Shown: one piece after another, positions 28,050 through 37,523 of the stretch
How the letters are laid out: every line of letters begins with the position of its first letter
Position numbering within the stretch: the stretch's first letter is position 1
Source: JAPPFW01 sp965200835
GTDB taxonomy: Bacteria; Actinomycetota; Acidimicrobiia; Spongiisociales; Spongiisociaceae
Reading direction: 5' to 3'
Assembly: GCA_965200835.1 (NCBI GenBank)
Contig: OZ241390.1
Coordinates: 1,426,001 to 1,490,000 of the forward strand
DNA: 64,000 nucleotides
Position numbers and translations under genes: made by a program
Notes under the pieces: model-generated
Told to the model about the DNA's origin: nothing
Seen by the model: the letters and a program-made list of their open reading frames with translations, nothing else
Databases searched by the model: none

Positions 28050-28790
28050 ATGACAGAGAGACCTCACACCTACCGGGTCGAGGAGCTGGCTGCAGAAGCG
28101 GGTGTCGGGGTCGACACCATCCGCTACTACCAGGGATTGGGGCTGCTGCCGCCCACCGGACGCCAGGGCCGGACGGCCGTATACGCCACCGAACACCTCA
28201 CCCGGCTGCGGACTATCCGGGCCCTGGCCGACGATGGGTTCACCCTTGCCCAGATCAAGCGGCTGCTCGACGAGTCCGGGCACCCACTCCTCGAGTCGCT
28301 GGCCGGACCGCTGGTCGGCCTGACCAGGGCCGAGCTGGCCGACCGATCGGGCCTCGCCCTGCCCCTCATCGACCTGGCAGTTTCCGCGGGCCTGATCGAA
28401 CGACTGGACAACATCGATGAGGAACGGTTCTCACCGGAGGCGGCGCCGATGCTGGCCGCCGGACGGTCCCTCCTGGAAGCCGGGTTCCCGCTCGACCGCC
28501 TAGCGGCCCTGGCCGCCCGCCATGCCACCGGAGTCGAGAACATCATCGACGAGGCCATCGAGCTGTTCAAGCAACACGTCCGGCCGGCCGGGTCGGATCG
28601 TCCCGAAGACTTGGCCAAACTGTTCCGGACTCTCGTTACGCATGTGACCCGGCTGGTGGCGCAACACTTCCATCACACTGTGGTGACCCGGGTCAAGGAG
28701 CGGCTGGAAGGATCCGATGATCTGGCGCTGGTCGAGGCCTTGGAGAGCACCGACCGCCAGCAGCTAGTCATAACGGCTGAATGGAGATGA
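28050..28790 (+). CDS. MerR-family transcriptional regulator
   Basis: About 246 residues from ATG 28050 (an in-frame GTG at 28026 is less likely). The N-terminal winged helix is typical of MerR (YRVEELAAEAGVGVDTIRYYQGLGLLPP) and is followed by FTLAQIKRLL. A long helical region follows, with no cysteine metal-binding site, so the signal is not obvious. Its last ten bases overlap the MenF-MenD start, so the two are co-translated and the regulator may control menaquinone synthesis. AGTGATCACT at 28025-28034, just upstream, is a perfect palindrome and a possible operator. Confidence 0.87.
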   Translation: MTERPHTYRVEELAAEAGVGVDTIRYYQGLGLLPPTGRQGRTAVYATEHLTRLRTIRALADDGFTLAQIKRLLDESGHPLLESLAGPLVGLTRAELADRSGLALPLIDLAVSAGLIERLDNIDEERFSPEAAPMLAAGRSLLEAGFPLDRLAALAARHATGVENIIDEAIELFKQHVRPAGSDRPEDLAKLFRTLVTHVTRLVAQHFHHTVVTRVKERLEGSDDLALVEALESTDRQQLVITAEWR

Positions 28791-31700
28791 CCGTCCGGCG
28801 GCAGCTCGGGCGCCGGATCGCCCGGGCGGTGGCCCGAGCCGCCGTCTCGGGGCAACGGTCGGTGGTCAGCCTGGCGGCTCCGGCGGATGAGATCGACCCG
28901 CTGGGGGTGATCTCCCGGGCTGGAGCACCCTTCGCCTACCTGGAGATGCCCGACCGCGGGTTCTCGATCGCAGCGCTGGGGGAGACTTTGAGTCTTGAAC
29001 CGGGGGCTGGCTCGGACCGGTTCGCCGACGCCTCGGCCGGGATGCGGGCACTAGTGACCCGGACCCACCAGCTGGCGATCGAAGGGGCCGATCGCGCCCC
29101 GGTGCTGGTAGGTGGGTTCGCCTTCGATGATCACGGCGGATGGCCGGGATTTCCACCTGCCCGGCTGGTCCTCCCCCGCTTGGCCCATGTCAGGCGAGGC
29201 GACCTTGGGACCGCATGGGTCGCCACCGCCGAAGTGGGCAGGGCTGACGATCCGGTGGCGGTAGCCGCGCAGCTCATCGACCGGATCAGCCGGGCCCGGC
29301 AGTGGCATCTCCAGCCGGTGAGGCCCGAAGTGATCGAGGGTCCACCGGACGCCGAGCCGAACTTGGAAGATGATCGGTCCTTCCTGGAAACGGCTGAGGA
29401 AGCGGTCCGAGTGATCAGGCAAGGAGAGCTGCGCAAGGTCGTGGTCGCCCGCCGGTTGGATCTGGGCCACCGTCCCCAACTGGGGCCTTTTCTCGCCACC
29501 CTTCGTGAAATACATCGGGGCTGCGCCATCTTCGCCTTCGGCGCCGGTCAGTCCACGGTGTTCTCCGGGGCCAGCCCCGAGCTCCTGGCCCGGGCCGAAG
29601 GCATCCAGGTGTCAACCCTGGCCCTGGCCGGCACTGTGCCAAGGGGCGACAACCCGCTAGCGGATGAACTGCTTGCCCGGCAGCTGCTGAACGATCCCAA
29701 AGAGGTCGAGGAGCACCGCTACGTGCTGTCGGACATAGTCCGGAGGCTTAAGCGTGAGGGCTTCGCAGTCGGCCCGCCGGCGCGGACCGAGGTGATGAAG
29801 CTCCCGGGTGTGCAGCATCTGGCCACCCGGATAGCGGCGGTCGCTCCGGTGGGAACCGGCGTGCTCGACGTGGTGGGCGCCCTGCACCCCACCCCGGCCG
29901 TGGCTGGCCTGCCGAGGGAGCGGGCGATGCAATGGATCGCGGACCGCGAGGATCTGGAGCGCGGCTGGTACGCCGGGGCGGTCGGGTATTGCGATCTGTC
30001 CGGCAACGGTGAGTTCCATGTGGCCATCCGATCCTGCCTCATCGAGGATGAGTGCACCGGGCTATTCGCCGGCGCGGGCATCGTGCGGGACTCCTCGTCG
30101 GAACGGGAGCTGACAGAAACCGAACTGAAACTCGGTGCGCTCCGACCGTCGGTGTACGGGATGAACGACCATCGCTGGCGAACCTATGCCACCGCCGACA
30201 CCCTGCTGGCCTCGCTGCGGGCGGGTGGTGTGGCCGGGGTGGTCCTCTCGCCCGGCTCCCGCTCAACCCCACTGGCCCTGGCCGCCGGGGCTGGGGGACT
30301 GCCCATTTGGACGGTGCTGGATGAGCGTTCGGCCGGATTCGTAGCGCTCGGTGTCGGCAAGGCAAGTGGCCGACCGGCGGCCCTGATCTGCACCTCGGGC
30401 TCGGCAGCCGCCAACTACCTGCCGGCGGTGGTGGAGGCCGACCGCGCTCGGGTACCGATGGTGCTCCTCACGGCGGACCGTCCCCCCGGCCACCTGGACC
30501 GGGATGCTCCCCAAACCATCGACCAGGTTGGCCTGTATGGATCGCATGTGCGGGAGGAGCTCGACCTACCCGTTGCCCACCGGTGTCATCCGAAAGATGT
30601 CATGGAGGGAACCTTCCGACTGCTGGAAGCTGCGCGGGCTCCCCACGCCGGTCCCGTGCACATCAACGTTCCGTTTGCCCGGCCGCTGGAGCCGTCACCA
30701 GGAAGCCGGGCCGGGACCGCGGTTACGCCTCCCGGCTCCACTTCGGAACCGACCCTGCGCGATACCTCGGTAGCGACCCTGGAACGGTTCATGGCACGAG
30801 CCGAGCGGGGCCTGATGATCGTGGGTCCTGGTGCCTTCGACCCTTCCGAGAAGGCCGCCATCGCTGAGCTCTCGGATCGGGCTGGTTGGCCGCTGGTGGC
30901 CGACGGGATGTCAGGGATGCGCTCGGCCGAGTGCGCCCATCTGATCACCACCGGAGATCTGCTGCTCCGCAATCCGGGGTTCGCATCCCGCCACCTTCCC
31001 GATGCCGTCCTGCGCATCGGGGGCACCCCGACCGGGACGGCCACCCAGAACTGGCTGGCGACCCTCGATGCTCCGGTAGCGATCCTCGATCCCGACTATC
31101 GCTGGTCGGCGCCCGGACCCGAGGTGATATTGCGCGACCCGATCGCCCCGCTGCTGGCGGCCGTCTCGCCGGCCCGGTCGGGAGGCAAGTGGCCCCAGGC
31201 GTGGAAGGCGGCCGAGGCGCGGGCACGACAGGTACGCCAACAGGAACGTGCCCACCACCCCGATACGGAGTTAGCGGTTGCGGCGGCGGTGCTCGAGTCC
31301 GAAAGAGTGGTGTGGGTGGCTTCGAGCATGCCGGTACGCCATGTCGACGCCATGATGGAGCCGGGCTGTGATGTCCTGGTGCTAGGGAACCGGGGAGCGT
31401 GTGGGATAGACGGAACCATCGCATCCGCCTGCGGTGCCGCCCGGGCCCTCGGACAGCGGGTGACCGTGCTGGTGGGCGACGTCGCCTTGCTGCACGATGC
31501 CGGATCTCTGGCCACCGCCCGGCAGGTCGACGCCGACCTGTCGATCGTGGTGCTCGACAACGGCGGCGGGGCCATCTTCGAAGCGCTGCCCTACCTCCGA
31601 TCCCTGCGTGAGGCGGGCGATTCCGAGGCCTACCGGCAGGGGCGAGAGCTGTTCGTCACCCCCCATGATCAGGATCTGGTAGCGGTAGCGGCTGGATTCG

Positions 31701-31843
31701 GCGCAGGGGCCGAGCTGGTGGCTCCCGGTGGGCTGGGTCGGGCGCTGGCGGCCAGTCACGAACGACCCGGTGTTCAAGTCATGGTGGTTCCGAGCGATCC
31801 GGATGCCATGTTCGCCGCCTACCATCGCTTGGCCGAAGGGTAG
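28781..31843 (+). CDS. menF-menD: Isochorismate synthase fused to MenD (SEPHCHC synthase)
   Basis: A protein of 1,020 residues. Residues 1 to about 455 are isochorismate synthase of the chorismate-binding family (LRKVVVARR, FSGASPELL, LHPTPAVAG, WYAGAVGYCD, FAGAGIV). From an internal methionine at 461 the chain is a complete MenD: a TPP pyrimidine domain with LSPGSRSTPL and ICTSGSAAANY, and a C-terminal TPP/metal segment with VGDVALLHDAG and DNGGGAIFE. It would turn chorismate via isochorismate into SEPHCHC, the first steps of menaquinone synthesis. No stop lies between the parts, so it is one chain unless an internal start is also used. Confidence 0.92.
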   Translation: MEMTVRRQLGRRIARAVARAAVSGQRSVVSLAAPADEIDPLGVISRAGAPFAYLEMPDRGFSIAALGETLSLEPGAGSDRFADASAGMRALVTRTHQLAIEGADRAPVLVGGFAFDDHGGWPGFPPARLVLPRLAHVRRGDLGTAWVATAEVGRADDPVAVAAQLIDRISRARQWHLQPVRPEVIEGPPDAEPNLEDDRSFLETAEEAVRVIRQGELRKVVVARRLDLGHRPQLGPFLATLREIHRGCAIFAFGAGQSTVFSGASPELLARAEGIQVSTLALAGTVPRGDNPLADELLARQLLNDPKEVEEHRYVLSDIVRRLKREGFAVGPPARTEVMKLPGVQHLATRIAAVAPVGTGVLDVVGALHPTPAVAGLPRERAMQWIADREDLERGWYAGAVGYCDLSGNGEFHVAIRSCLIEDECTGLFAGAGIVRDSSSERELTETELKLGALRPSVYGMNDHRWRTYATADTLLASLRAGGVAGVVLSPGSRSTPLALAAGAGGLPIWTVLDERSAGFVALGVGKASGRPAALICTSGSAAANYLPAVVEADRARVPMVLLTADRPPGHLDRDAPQTIDQVGLYGSHVREELDLPVAHRCHPKDVMEGTFRLLEAARAPHAGPVHINVPFARPLEPSPGSRAGTAVTPPGSTSEPTLRDTSVATLERFMARAERGLMIVGPGAFDPSEKAAIAELSDRAGWPLVADGMSGMRSAECAHLITTGDLLLRNPGFASRHLPDAVLRIGGTPTGTATQNWLATLDAPVAILDPDYRWSAPGPEVILRDPIAPLLAAVSPARSGGKWPQAWKAAEARARQVRQQERAHHPDTELAVAAAVLESERVVWVASSMPVRHVDAMMEPGCDVLVLGNRGACGIDGTIASACGAARALGQRVTVLVGDVALLHDAGSLATARQVDADLSIVVLDNGGGAIFEALPYLRSLREAGDSEAYRQGRELFVTPHDQDLVAVAAGFGAGAELVAPGGLGRALAASHERPGVQVMVVPSDPDAMFAAYHRLAEG

Positions 31844-31872
31844 GCGTCGGCTGCGGCCCCCCGGATCCGGCG

Positions 31873-33402
31873 TCAGCCCTTGAAGCCAGCGATCAGGTCC
31901 GCCTTCAGGTTGGACAGCTCCGGGCTGAGCGACACGTGGTAGGTGTGCGGATTCACCAGCCTGCGCACCCCCGGATCTAGTCGGGCCAGGTCGGCCAGCC
32001 TCCGGGTCCGGGCCGTCTCGATGTCCCCCGCACCCGAACCGGTCCTCCGGCCCCGATCGAGCATCGCTACCCGCAAGGACTCCACTTCCGAGACCTCGTA
32101 CGCGCTGAGGGTCCGCCCGACGTCCGGATGGGTGGGATGGATCAGGTGGATAGGGCGGCGAGCCGGGTCGTGGCGGTCGAGGGTGACCAGATCGGCGGTC
32201 GCCGTACCCCGACTGTCGTACACCCGCCACAGCCGCTTTCGGCCCGGGTTCGGCACCTTGGCAGGAGTTTCGGAGATCTTGATCGCCGGTTTCCATTCAC
32301 CATCGACGCCCTCGAGGGCCACCAGCTTGAACACCCCGTTGAGGCTGGGATGGCCGTGGGAGGTGGCCAGCCGGGTACCGACCCCGTAAACGAGCCGGTC
32401 GAGAAGATGGCCGGCCTCCACACCGTAACGGGCTGCCTCCTCGACTATCTGGTTGCGGATCTGCCAGATTGTCAGCTCGTCCAGATCGGAGGACAGGACG
32501 ATCGACACCTCGCCGAAGCCGGCTCGGGCCAGCATATCCGCCGACCGGATGGCCAGATGAGCCAGATCCCCGGAGTCGAGCCGGACTCCCACCGGGCGAT
32601 AGTCGCGGCGGCGCAGTTCCTCGAACACGGTGATGGCGTTGGGAATGCCGGAGCCCAGGGTGTCGATAGTGTCGACCAGGAGCAAGCAGTCGTCGGGGTA
32701 CACCTCGGCGTAAGCCCGGAAGGCCTCCAGCTCGCTGCCGGAGTCGGCCATGAATACCTGCACCATCGAATGGGCGTGGGTTCCCTTGGACGGGAATCCG
32801 AGGGAATGCGAAGCGGCGAAGTTGGACGAGCCCGATGCCCCGCCGATCAGCGAGGATCGGGTAGCCACGTTGGCCGCCGAACCCGGTGCCCGCCGCATAC
32901 CGAACTCCATGACGGATGCTCCGCCGGCTGCCTCGACCACCCGTGAGGTCTTGGTAGCGATCAGGGTGGCGTAGTTGAGACGGTTGAGGAGGGGTGTCTC
33001 CAGGAGCTGGGCCACCGCCAGCGGGGCCTCCACGGTGAGAATCGGGGTGTTGGGATGGATCACCCGACCTTCTGGTACGGCACACATCGACACGCTATCG
33101 AACCCGTCCGAGCCGCACAGCCAGTCGATGAAAGAGTCATCGAACAGGCGCCCACCGGTACTGGTCCTGACCCGGCGCAGGGCGGCCCTCTCGTCGGCAC
33201 CGAACCACGTGTGGCCCATCCAGTCCAGCAACGGTCCCAGCCCGGCCGCGATGCAGTAGCCCGCCTGGTGGCTTCCGTAGTCCGGATAGGAGCGGAAGAG
33301 GTAGTCGAACTGGGCCCTCTGCTCGGCCAGCCCGTAGCGGTGGTAGAGCTGGGCCATCGTGAGCTGGTAGCGGTCGGTGAAGAGGATGCCCTCGGAGAAC
33401 AC
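31873..33402 (-). CDS. pncB: Nicotinate phosphoribosyltransferase
   Basis: A protein of 509 residues, full length for the family. The N-terminus FTDRYQLTMAQLYHRYG, EFGMRRAPG, a catalytic-histidine region ASHSLGFPSKGTHAHSM, VDTIDTLGSG and VRLDSGDL are the expected marks. The enzyme makes nicotinate mononucleotide from nicotinate and PRPP in NAD salvage. With the nicotinamidase at 35459 it completes the nicotinamide-to-NaMN route; the AlbA_2 regulator lies between the two. It converges with MenF-MenD. Confidence 0.93.
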   Translation of the reverse strand: MFSEGILFTDRYQLTMAQLYHRYGLAEQRAQFDYLFRSYPDYGSHQAGYCIAAGLGPLLDWMGHTWFGADERAALRRVRTSTGGRLFDDSFIDWLCGSDGFDSVSMCAVPEGRVIHPNTPILTVEAPLAVAQLLETPLLNRLNYATLIATKTSRVVEAAGGASVMEFGMRRAPGSAANVATRSSLIGGASGSSNFAASHSLGFPSKGTHAHSMVQVFMADSGSELEAFRAYAEVYPDDCLLLVDTIDTLGSGIPNAITVFEELRRRDYRPVGVRLDSGDLAHLAIRSADMLARAGFGEVSIVLSSDLDELTIWQIRNQIVEEAARYGVEAGHLLDRLVYGVGTRLATSHGHPSLNGVFKLVALEGVDGEWKPAIKISETPAKVPNPGRKRLWRVYDSRGTATADLVTLDRHDPARRPIHLIHPTHPDVGRTLSAYEVSEVESLRVAMLDRGRRTGSGAGDIETARTRRLADLARLDPGVRRLVNPHTYHVSLSPELSNLKADLIAGFKG

Positions 33403-33585
33403 GACGTAGACGTTACCCGGCCGACCTGGCTCGAGCTTTCGGATCGCTCGTCCGGAGGAGAGCCGGCATCCCGGTTCCTTGGGATGTTGAGGTCGAGGAA
33501 GCGCAGCCTGTTGCAGGAGCGTCGATCAGGATGTGGCTAACTCTCTACTTGCCCGCCTCCCAGCCAACTCCGCTCAGGGCCGAAG

Positions 33586-33602
33586 TTGGCACACCGTGCC
33601 AA
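33586..33602. promoter_or_regulatory. Perfect 7-bp inverted repeat between the AlbA_2 gene and pncB
   Basis: TTGGCAC-ACC-GTGCCAA. It lies 35 bases beyond the stop of the AlbA_2-type gene and about 185 bases upstream of the pncB start. It could be a weak terminator stem (no T-run follows) or an operator for pncB. Otherwise I see nothing in 33403-33636. Confidence 0.45.
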
Positions 33603-33636
33603 GTCTTTGTACGGATATGCAAAGATAGATGAACAG

Positions 33637-35292
33637 TCAAACCTTTGTCACGTATCGAGCGGTTCGTTTCTGGCCCAGCATCCGGAGCTTCCCCTCGTCG
33701 CGCATCCTTCTGAGCAGCTGGCTGGCTCGTCGGGGTTCGATCTGGCACAGGTCGGCCGCCTCCCGGCGGGTGATGGAACCATGGCGCTCAGCAAAGGTGA
33801 GGACCATCTCCTCCTGTTGGAGGATGTCGAATCCTCGCGCCCACACGTATTGGTCAGCTATGCCCAAACGCCGATAGAGGGGTACGGCCAGGCGGTATGT
33901 CCGGCCCTTGCCATGGCCTCTGGCCTCGAGCAGCCCTCGATCGGCTAGGCGATTCAGCGTGCTGCGCGCCTCGTGCGTGTCCATCTGGAACAGTGCGGCG
34001 GCCCGCGAGGTCGAGATGCGTCGCTCGATCCTGACTTCGTGAAGCGTCAGCAGATCCTCCACAGAGAATCTCTGGCCGTCACGGCGTGCCTCTGCCAAGT
34101 ACCCGGCCAGCTCCCGATCCGCGGGGCCGAACCGGACTCGTGCCACGACCGAGGCGGGCGTACTCCAGCTGTAGTCGGGTGCAGGCCTGCCCAGAGCTAG
34201 CTGGCCGGCGAAAGCTCGGTTGATCCCCCGTCCCGTTCGTTCCACGAGGCCCGCCCGTTTGAAGACATCCGCGAGTGCCGGGTTGCGAGGCCTGGGTGGG
34301 GTTCTTAGCAAGTTCGAGACCGTTATCCCCTCCGGAAGGCCGCCCGGGTTCGAAACAACCAGGGCATCCTGGTTCATTTCGACCAAAGTGGGATGGCTCG
34401 TGGCGTAATCCCGATGGACCAGAGCGTTGGCGATCAGCTCGCGGATCGTCACGTCCGCGAAGCGGGGCAGTGCCACTCGCTGCAGACCGAGGTCGATCTC
34501 CTCAGCCGGGTTGCGCGCCTGGACACGATCTACCAGTTCCAGAAATGCCCGTAGCAGCGGGGCGGAGCTCGTCGCGTAGGAGCGGACCTCCAGACCGTCG
34601 AGTTCCTGAAACGAGACTTCGTAGGCGGGCAGGTAGCGCGAGATCGCCTGCCTCGATCCGAAAACGAGCAACGCTCCGACCGTCAGGTTGCCAGCCGCAC
34701 TCGATAGGTTCAGGGCTTTGACCAGTTCTTCGTTGGAGAGCTCCAAGAGGGCTTGGTCGCCATCTGTTCGTGCTACCTCATGGAAGCGATCGAACTCCGC
34801 CGGCGAGAGATCGTCGAAGGTCAGCGCCGGTATGGGGACACGCGAATAGTCCTGCGCTCCGACACTGGCAGCCCGAGCCATGACCTCGTGGGGGCGCATC
34901 GGCAAACACTGGGGCTGGCCCTGGGCGTCGATCGCTCGGCGAACGTACCGACCGGTGGTGGTAGCCACGACCTGGCTGGCAGCACCCACCGTGATCACAA
35001 TTACGCTCCGCCCGTCGATCTGATGAACCGAGCAATCGGTCAGCAGGGCAGGGTCGGTCCTGCTCGCAACCAGGGCCTCGATTCGGCGCGGGTGAGTGGT
35101 CTCGCCATGCCGGGGAGGCGCTCCGAGGACGGTGCCATCGTTGTCGACGCCTACCAGCACGGTGCCGCCGCTGCCGTTGGCCAGGCAGGCAAGCGCTTCG
35201 ATCAGTCTGTTGTCATCGATCGACCCGCGCTTGAACTCGACCGTGTAGGTCTCACCCTTCTTGAGGAGATCCTGTATCAGCCGTTTCTCCAT
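33637..35292 (-). CDS. AlbA_2 (Schlafen-like) domain ATP-binding regulator
   Basis: About 551 residues from ATG 35292; the longer start at 35322 would lie inside an operator-like repeat. The N-terminal AlbA_2 domain shows YTVEFKRG, NGSGGTVLVGVDNDG and VVATTTGRYVRR. The middle has IRELIANALVHRDYA and FKRAGLVERTGRGI, the usual second half of this family. The C-terminus has winged-helix segments (ISTSRAAALFQMDTHEARSTL and ITRREAADLCQIEPRRASQL). Such proteins are putative transcriptional regulators, often autoregulated. No target is known. Confidence 0.85.
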   Translation of the reverse strand: MEKRLIQDLLKKGETYTVEFKRGSIDDNRLIEALACLANGSGGTVLVGVDNDGTVLGAPPRHGETTHPRRIEALVASRTDPALLTDCSVHQIDGRSVIVITVGAASQVVATTTGRYVRRAIDAQGQPQCLPMRPHEVMARAASVGAQDYSRVPIPALTFDDLSPAEFDRFHEVARTDGDQALLELSNEELVKALNLSSAAGNLTVGALLVFGSRQAISRYLPAYEVSFQELDGLEVRSYATSSAPLLRAFLELVDRVQARNPAEEIDLGLQRVALPRFADVTIRELIANALVHRDYATSHPTLVEMNQDALVVSNPGGLPEGITVSNLLRTPPRPRNPALADVFKRAGLVERTGRGINRAFAGQLALGRPAPDYSWSTPASVVARVRFGPADRELAGYLAEARRDGQRFSVEDLLTLHEVRIERRISTSRAAALFQMDTHEARSTLNRLADRGLLEARGHGKGRTYRLAVPLYRRLGIADQYVWARGFDILQQEEMVLTFAERHGSITRREAADLCQIEPRRASQLLRRMRDEGKLRMLGQKRTARYVTKV

Positions 35293-35306
35293 ACCAGGTA
35301 GAGTAG

Positions 35307-35356
35307 CCAAAGTTTTGACCATTTAATTAACTTTGCGTTTTTATCCAAAGTTTTGG
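35307..35356. promoter_or_regulatory. Two CCAAAGTTTTG-type sites upstream of the AlbA_2 gene
   Basis: CCAAAGTTTTGA (35307-35318) and CCAAAGTTTTGG (35345-35356) are near-palindromic direct repeats 38 bases apart, in a conspicuously AT-rich patch (ATTTAATTAA). They flank the likely promoter of the AlbA_2 gene and suggest autoregulation. They also lie about 100-150 bases upstream of pncA on the other strand. Confidence 0.55.
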
Positions 35357-35458
35357 CTCTCGTGTTCAAACCCGTTCGGCCACCGAAGGACAGGGACCGG
35401 CCTATCCGTCGGTCGTCCTGGTCCGGTGGTTGGCAAGCTACCCGCTAATCTGGTCGCT

Positions 35459-36046
35459 ATGAGTGGATACGACCGCCGGACCGCGCTGGTAGTGGTGGAT
35501 GTCCAGAACGACTTTGCCGACCCTTCAGGCATCCTGTATGTGCGGGGAGGGGATAGCGAGGTAGTCCCGGCGGTGAATCGGGAGGTCGCCCGAGCAATAG
35601 CAGCCGGGGCGAGCGTCTTCTATACCCAGGACTGGCACCCTGAGCGCACTCCCCACTTCGCCATCGATGGGGGGATCTGGCCCGTCCACTGCGTGGCCGG
35701 CACCGGCGGAGCCGCCTTCCACCCGGACCTGCGGGTCGAAGGCCCGAGCGTCCGCAAAGGCACCAACGGCGAGGACGGCTACTCCGGATTCACCATGCGG
35801 GATCCGGTCTCCGGCGAGACGATCCCCACCCCGCTCGCTTCGATGATCCGGGAGGCTGGCTGCACCCGAGTGGTAGTGGTCGGCCTAGCGCTCGACTACT
35901 GCGTCAAGGACACCGCCCTCGATGCCGCGCAAGAGGGCTTCGACACCCTCCTCCTGCTGGACGCTACCGCAGCCGTGAACCTGGCGCCGGACGATGGCGA
36001 CAGGGCGATCGCCGAACTACAACAGGCTGGTGTAGTCGTCACCTAA
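35459..36046 (+). CDS. pncA: Nicotinamidase (isochorismatase-like)
   Basis: A protein of 195 residues from ATG 35459. It has the full triad context: VDVQNDF (Asp), SVRKGTNG (Lys) and ALDYCVKDTALDA (nucleophilic Cys), plus the metal-site pattern DWHPERTPHF. It hydrolyses nicotinamide to nicotinate, feeding PncB on the other side of the AlbA_2 gene. Upstream in-frame codons look like non-coding leader. Confidence 0.93.
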   Translation: MSGYDRRTALVVVDVQNDFADPSGILYVRGGDSEVVPAVNREVARAIAAGASVFYTQDWHPERTPHFAIDGGIWPVHCVAGTGGAAFHPDLRVEGPSVRKGTNGEDGYSGFTMRDPVSGETIPTPLASMIREAGCTRVVVVGLALDYCVKDTALDAAQEGFDTLLLLDATAAVNLAPDDGDRAIAELQQAGVVVT

Positions 36047-36147
36047 CGCCCGGATAGCTTCACATAGGACCGGATCGTCTTGTCGATCGACGGCGTGACA
36101 AGGTGGTTCGCTCACCCTCGAGTGAGCAGCTGTACCTCTTTGCTCAC

Positions 36148-36996
36148 CTATACAGGGACGGAACCAGGATCGGGGCCGGTCACCGCCGGTAGTCCCGACG
36201 ATGCCCAGTCGGACCATGATCCGGGGTATAGGATCGCTTCGGGGTAGCCGGCCAGCTGGAGGGCCAGGATGTTGTGACAGGCGGTCACGCCGCTCCCGCA
36301 CGAGCTGACCACCGGCCTATCGGGGCTGATCCCGAGACTTCTGAAGTGGACCGCTAGCTCCTGCGATGACTTGAAGAGACTGTTGGGGTTCAGGTTGCCG
36401 CCGGTGGGGGCTGAGATGGCAGTGGGTATGTGCCCGGGCTGCGCATCGATCGGCTCCACCTCGCCCCGGTAGCGTTCGGGCGGGCGGGCGTCCAGCACTT
36501 GGACCCTGCCCAGCCGGGATTGAAGTGAATCACGGTCCATAGTTGCTGCATAGTCATGGCCGGGCTCGAAGTTGGTGGGCGGCAGATCAGGACTGGTTCG
36601 AGTGGTCGGCCTGCCCGCTCTGGTCCACTCCTGGTAACCGCCATCGAGGACGCTGACCCGGGCGTGACCCACGCTGCGAAGCATCCACCAGAGCCGGGCC
36701 GCCAGGGCGCCGGAGTCCTGGTCATACACCACTACCTGATGCCGGTTTCCTATCCCGAAGCGGCCGAGCATGGTCCCGAATGAACGGACCTCGGGCAGCG
36801 GATGGCGGCCCGGTCCCGAGGGCGCCGCCAATTCATCATCCAGGTCCATGAAGACAGCACCCGGTAGGTGGCCCTGCTCGTAGCGCCGACGACCCTCACC
36901 GGGCTGTCCCAGGTACCAGCGGGTGTCGACGATCCGCAGGTCGGGATCGTCCAGGTGTTCCTCCAGCCAAGTGCAGGAGGCGAGCGGCCCGTTCAT
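36148..36996 (-). CDS. sseA: Sulfurtransferase (3-mercaptopyruvate sulfurtransferase/rhodanese)
   Basis: A protein of 282 residues with two rhodanese domains. The inactive N-terminal one starts at WLEEHLDDPDLRIVDTRWYL; the C-terminal one carries the active-site loop SCGSGVTAC, the form typical of mercaptopyruvate sulfurtransferases. Start ATG 36996 overlaps the stop of the preceding gene (ATGA), so it is translationally coupled to a small unknown gene. The last residues after PGSWSDWASS may be poorly conserved. Confidence 0.9.
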   Translation of the reverse strand: MNGPLASCTWLEEHLDDPDLRIVDTRWYLGQPGEGRRRYEQGHLPGAVFMDLDDELAAPSGPGRHPLPEVRSFGTMLGRFGIGNRHQVVVYDQDSGALAARLWWMLRSVGHARVSVLDGGYQEWTRAGRPTTRTSPDLPPTNFEPGHDYAATMDRDSLQSRLGRVQVLDARPPERYRGEVEPIDAQPGHIPTAISAPTGGNLNPNSLFKSSQELAVHFRSLGISPDRPVVSSCGSGVTACHNILALQLAGYPEAILYPGSWSDWASSGLPAVTGPDPGSVPV

Positions 36997-37523
36997 CCCG
37001 ACGACCCGCTCTGACTGTCCGACGGGGGTAAGTGGCCGCCGCCCGCCGGCCCGGCCGGGGACAGGGCGAAGGCCATCCGCATGATCACATACCAGGCTAC
37101 GGCCAGAACTTCGACCGGAACCGGTAGATGGGCGTGGACATGGATCCGCCTGGTGGTCCACATCCGCAACTCGGTGGTTGCCTGGCCGGGCGGGCCGATC
37201 GTCCAGCGGCCCTTGAAACCCGACCTGTTGACCAGCTGGTAGGAGTAACGGTTACCGGACAACTCCCACCGCCGCCCCCACGGATCGAGTCGCTCACCGC
37301 CCAGCAGGGGTTGGTCATCCTCCAACACCTGTAGCCCGTCCACCCCGTCCGGGAGGATCAGCAGCCTCCGGCCACCGGCCAGATCAACGCGGGCCGTGCG
37401 GCGGCGGGCCGGAACCGCCTGGGCGGCCGGCTGCCCATCGGCCGAACGGAAGATCCACACTGCACCGCGCCGGTAGATCGTCATGACCTCGGGAGCGTCC
37501 GGCATGGCCGAGCTAGCCGTCAT
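36993..37523 (-). CDS. Hypothetical protein, beta-rich
   Basis: A protein of 176 residues I do not recognise. The sequence alternates short beta-like segments (GAVWIFRSADG, RLLILPDGVDGLQVL, WELSGNRYSYQLVNRSGFKGRWTIG) and ends with a hydrophobic stretch (VEVLAVAWYVIMRMAFAL) plus a Pro/Gly/Ser tail, so it may be membrane-associated. It overlaps the upstream small gene by 11 bases and the downstream sulfurtransferase by 4, forming a three-gene coupled operon. Confidence 0.7.
   Translation of the reverse strand: MTASSAMPDAPEVMTIYRRGAVWIFRSADGQPAAQAVPARRRTARVDLAGGRRLLILPDGVDGLQVLEDDQPLLGGERLDPWGRRWELSGNRYSYQLVNRSGFKGRWTIGPPGQATTELRMWTTRRIHVHAHLPVPVEVLAVAWYVIMRMAFALSPAGPAGGGHLPPSDSQSGSSG

Noticed and set aside
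31382..33085. Other long frames over MenD and pncB
   Set aside because: Antisense or out-of-frame shadows of two well-conserved enzymes.
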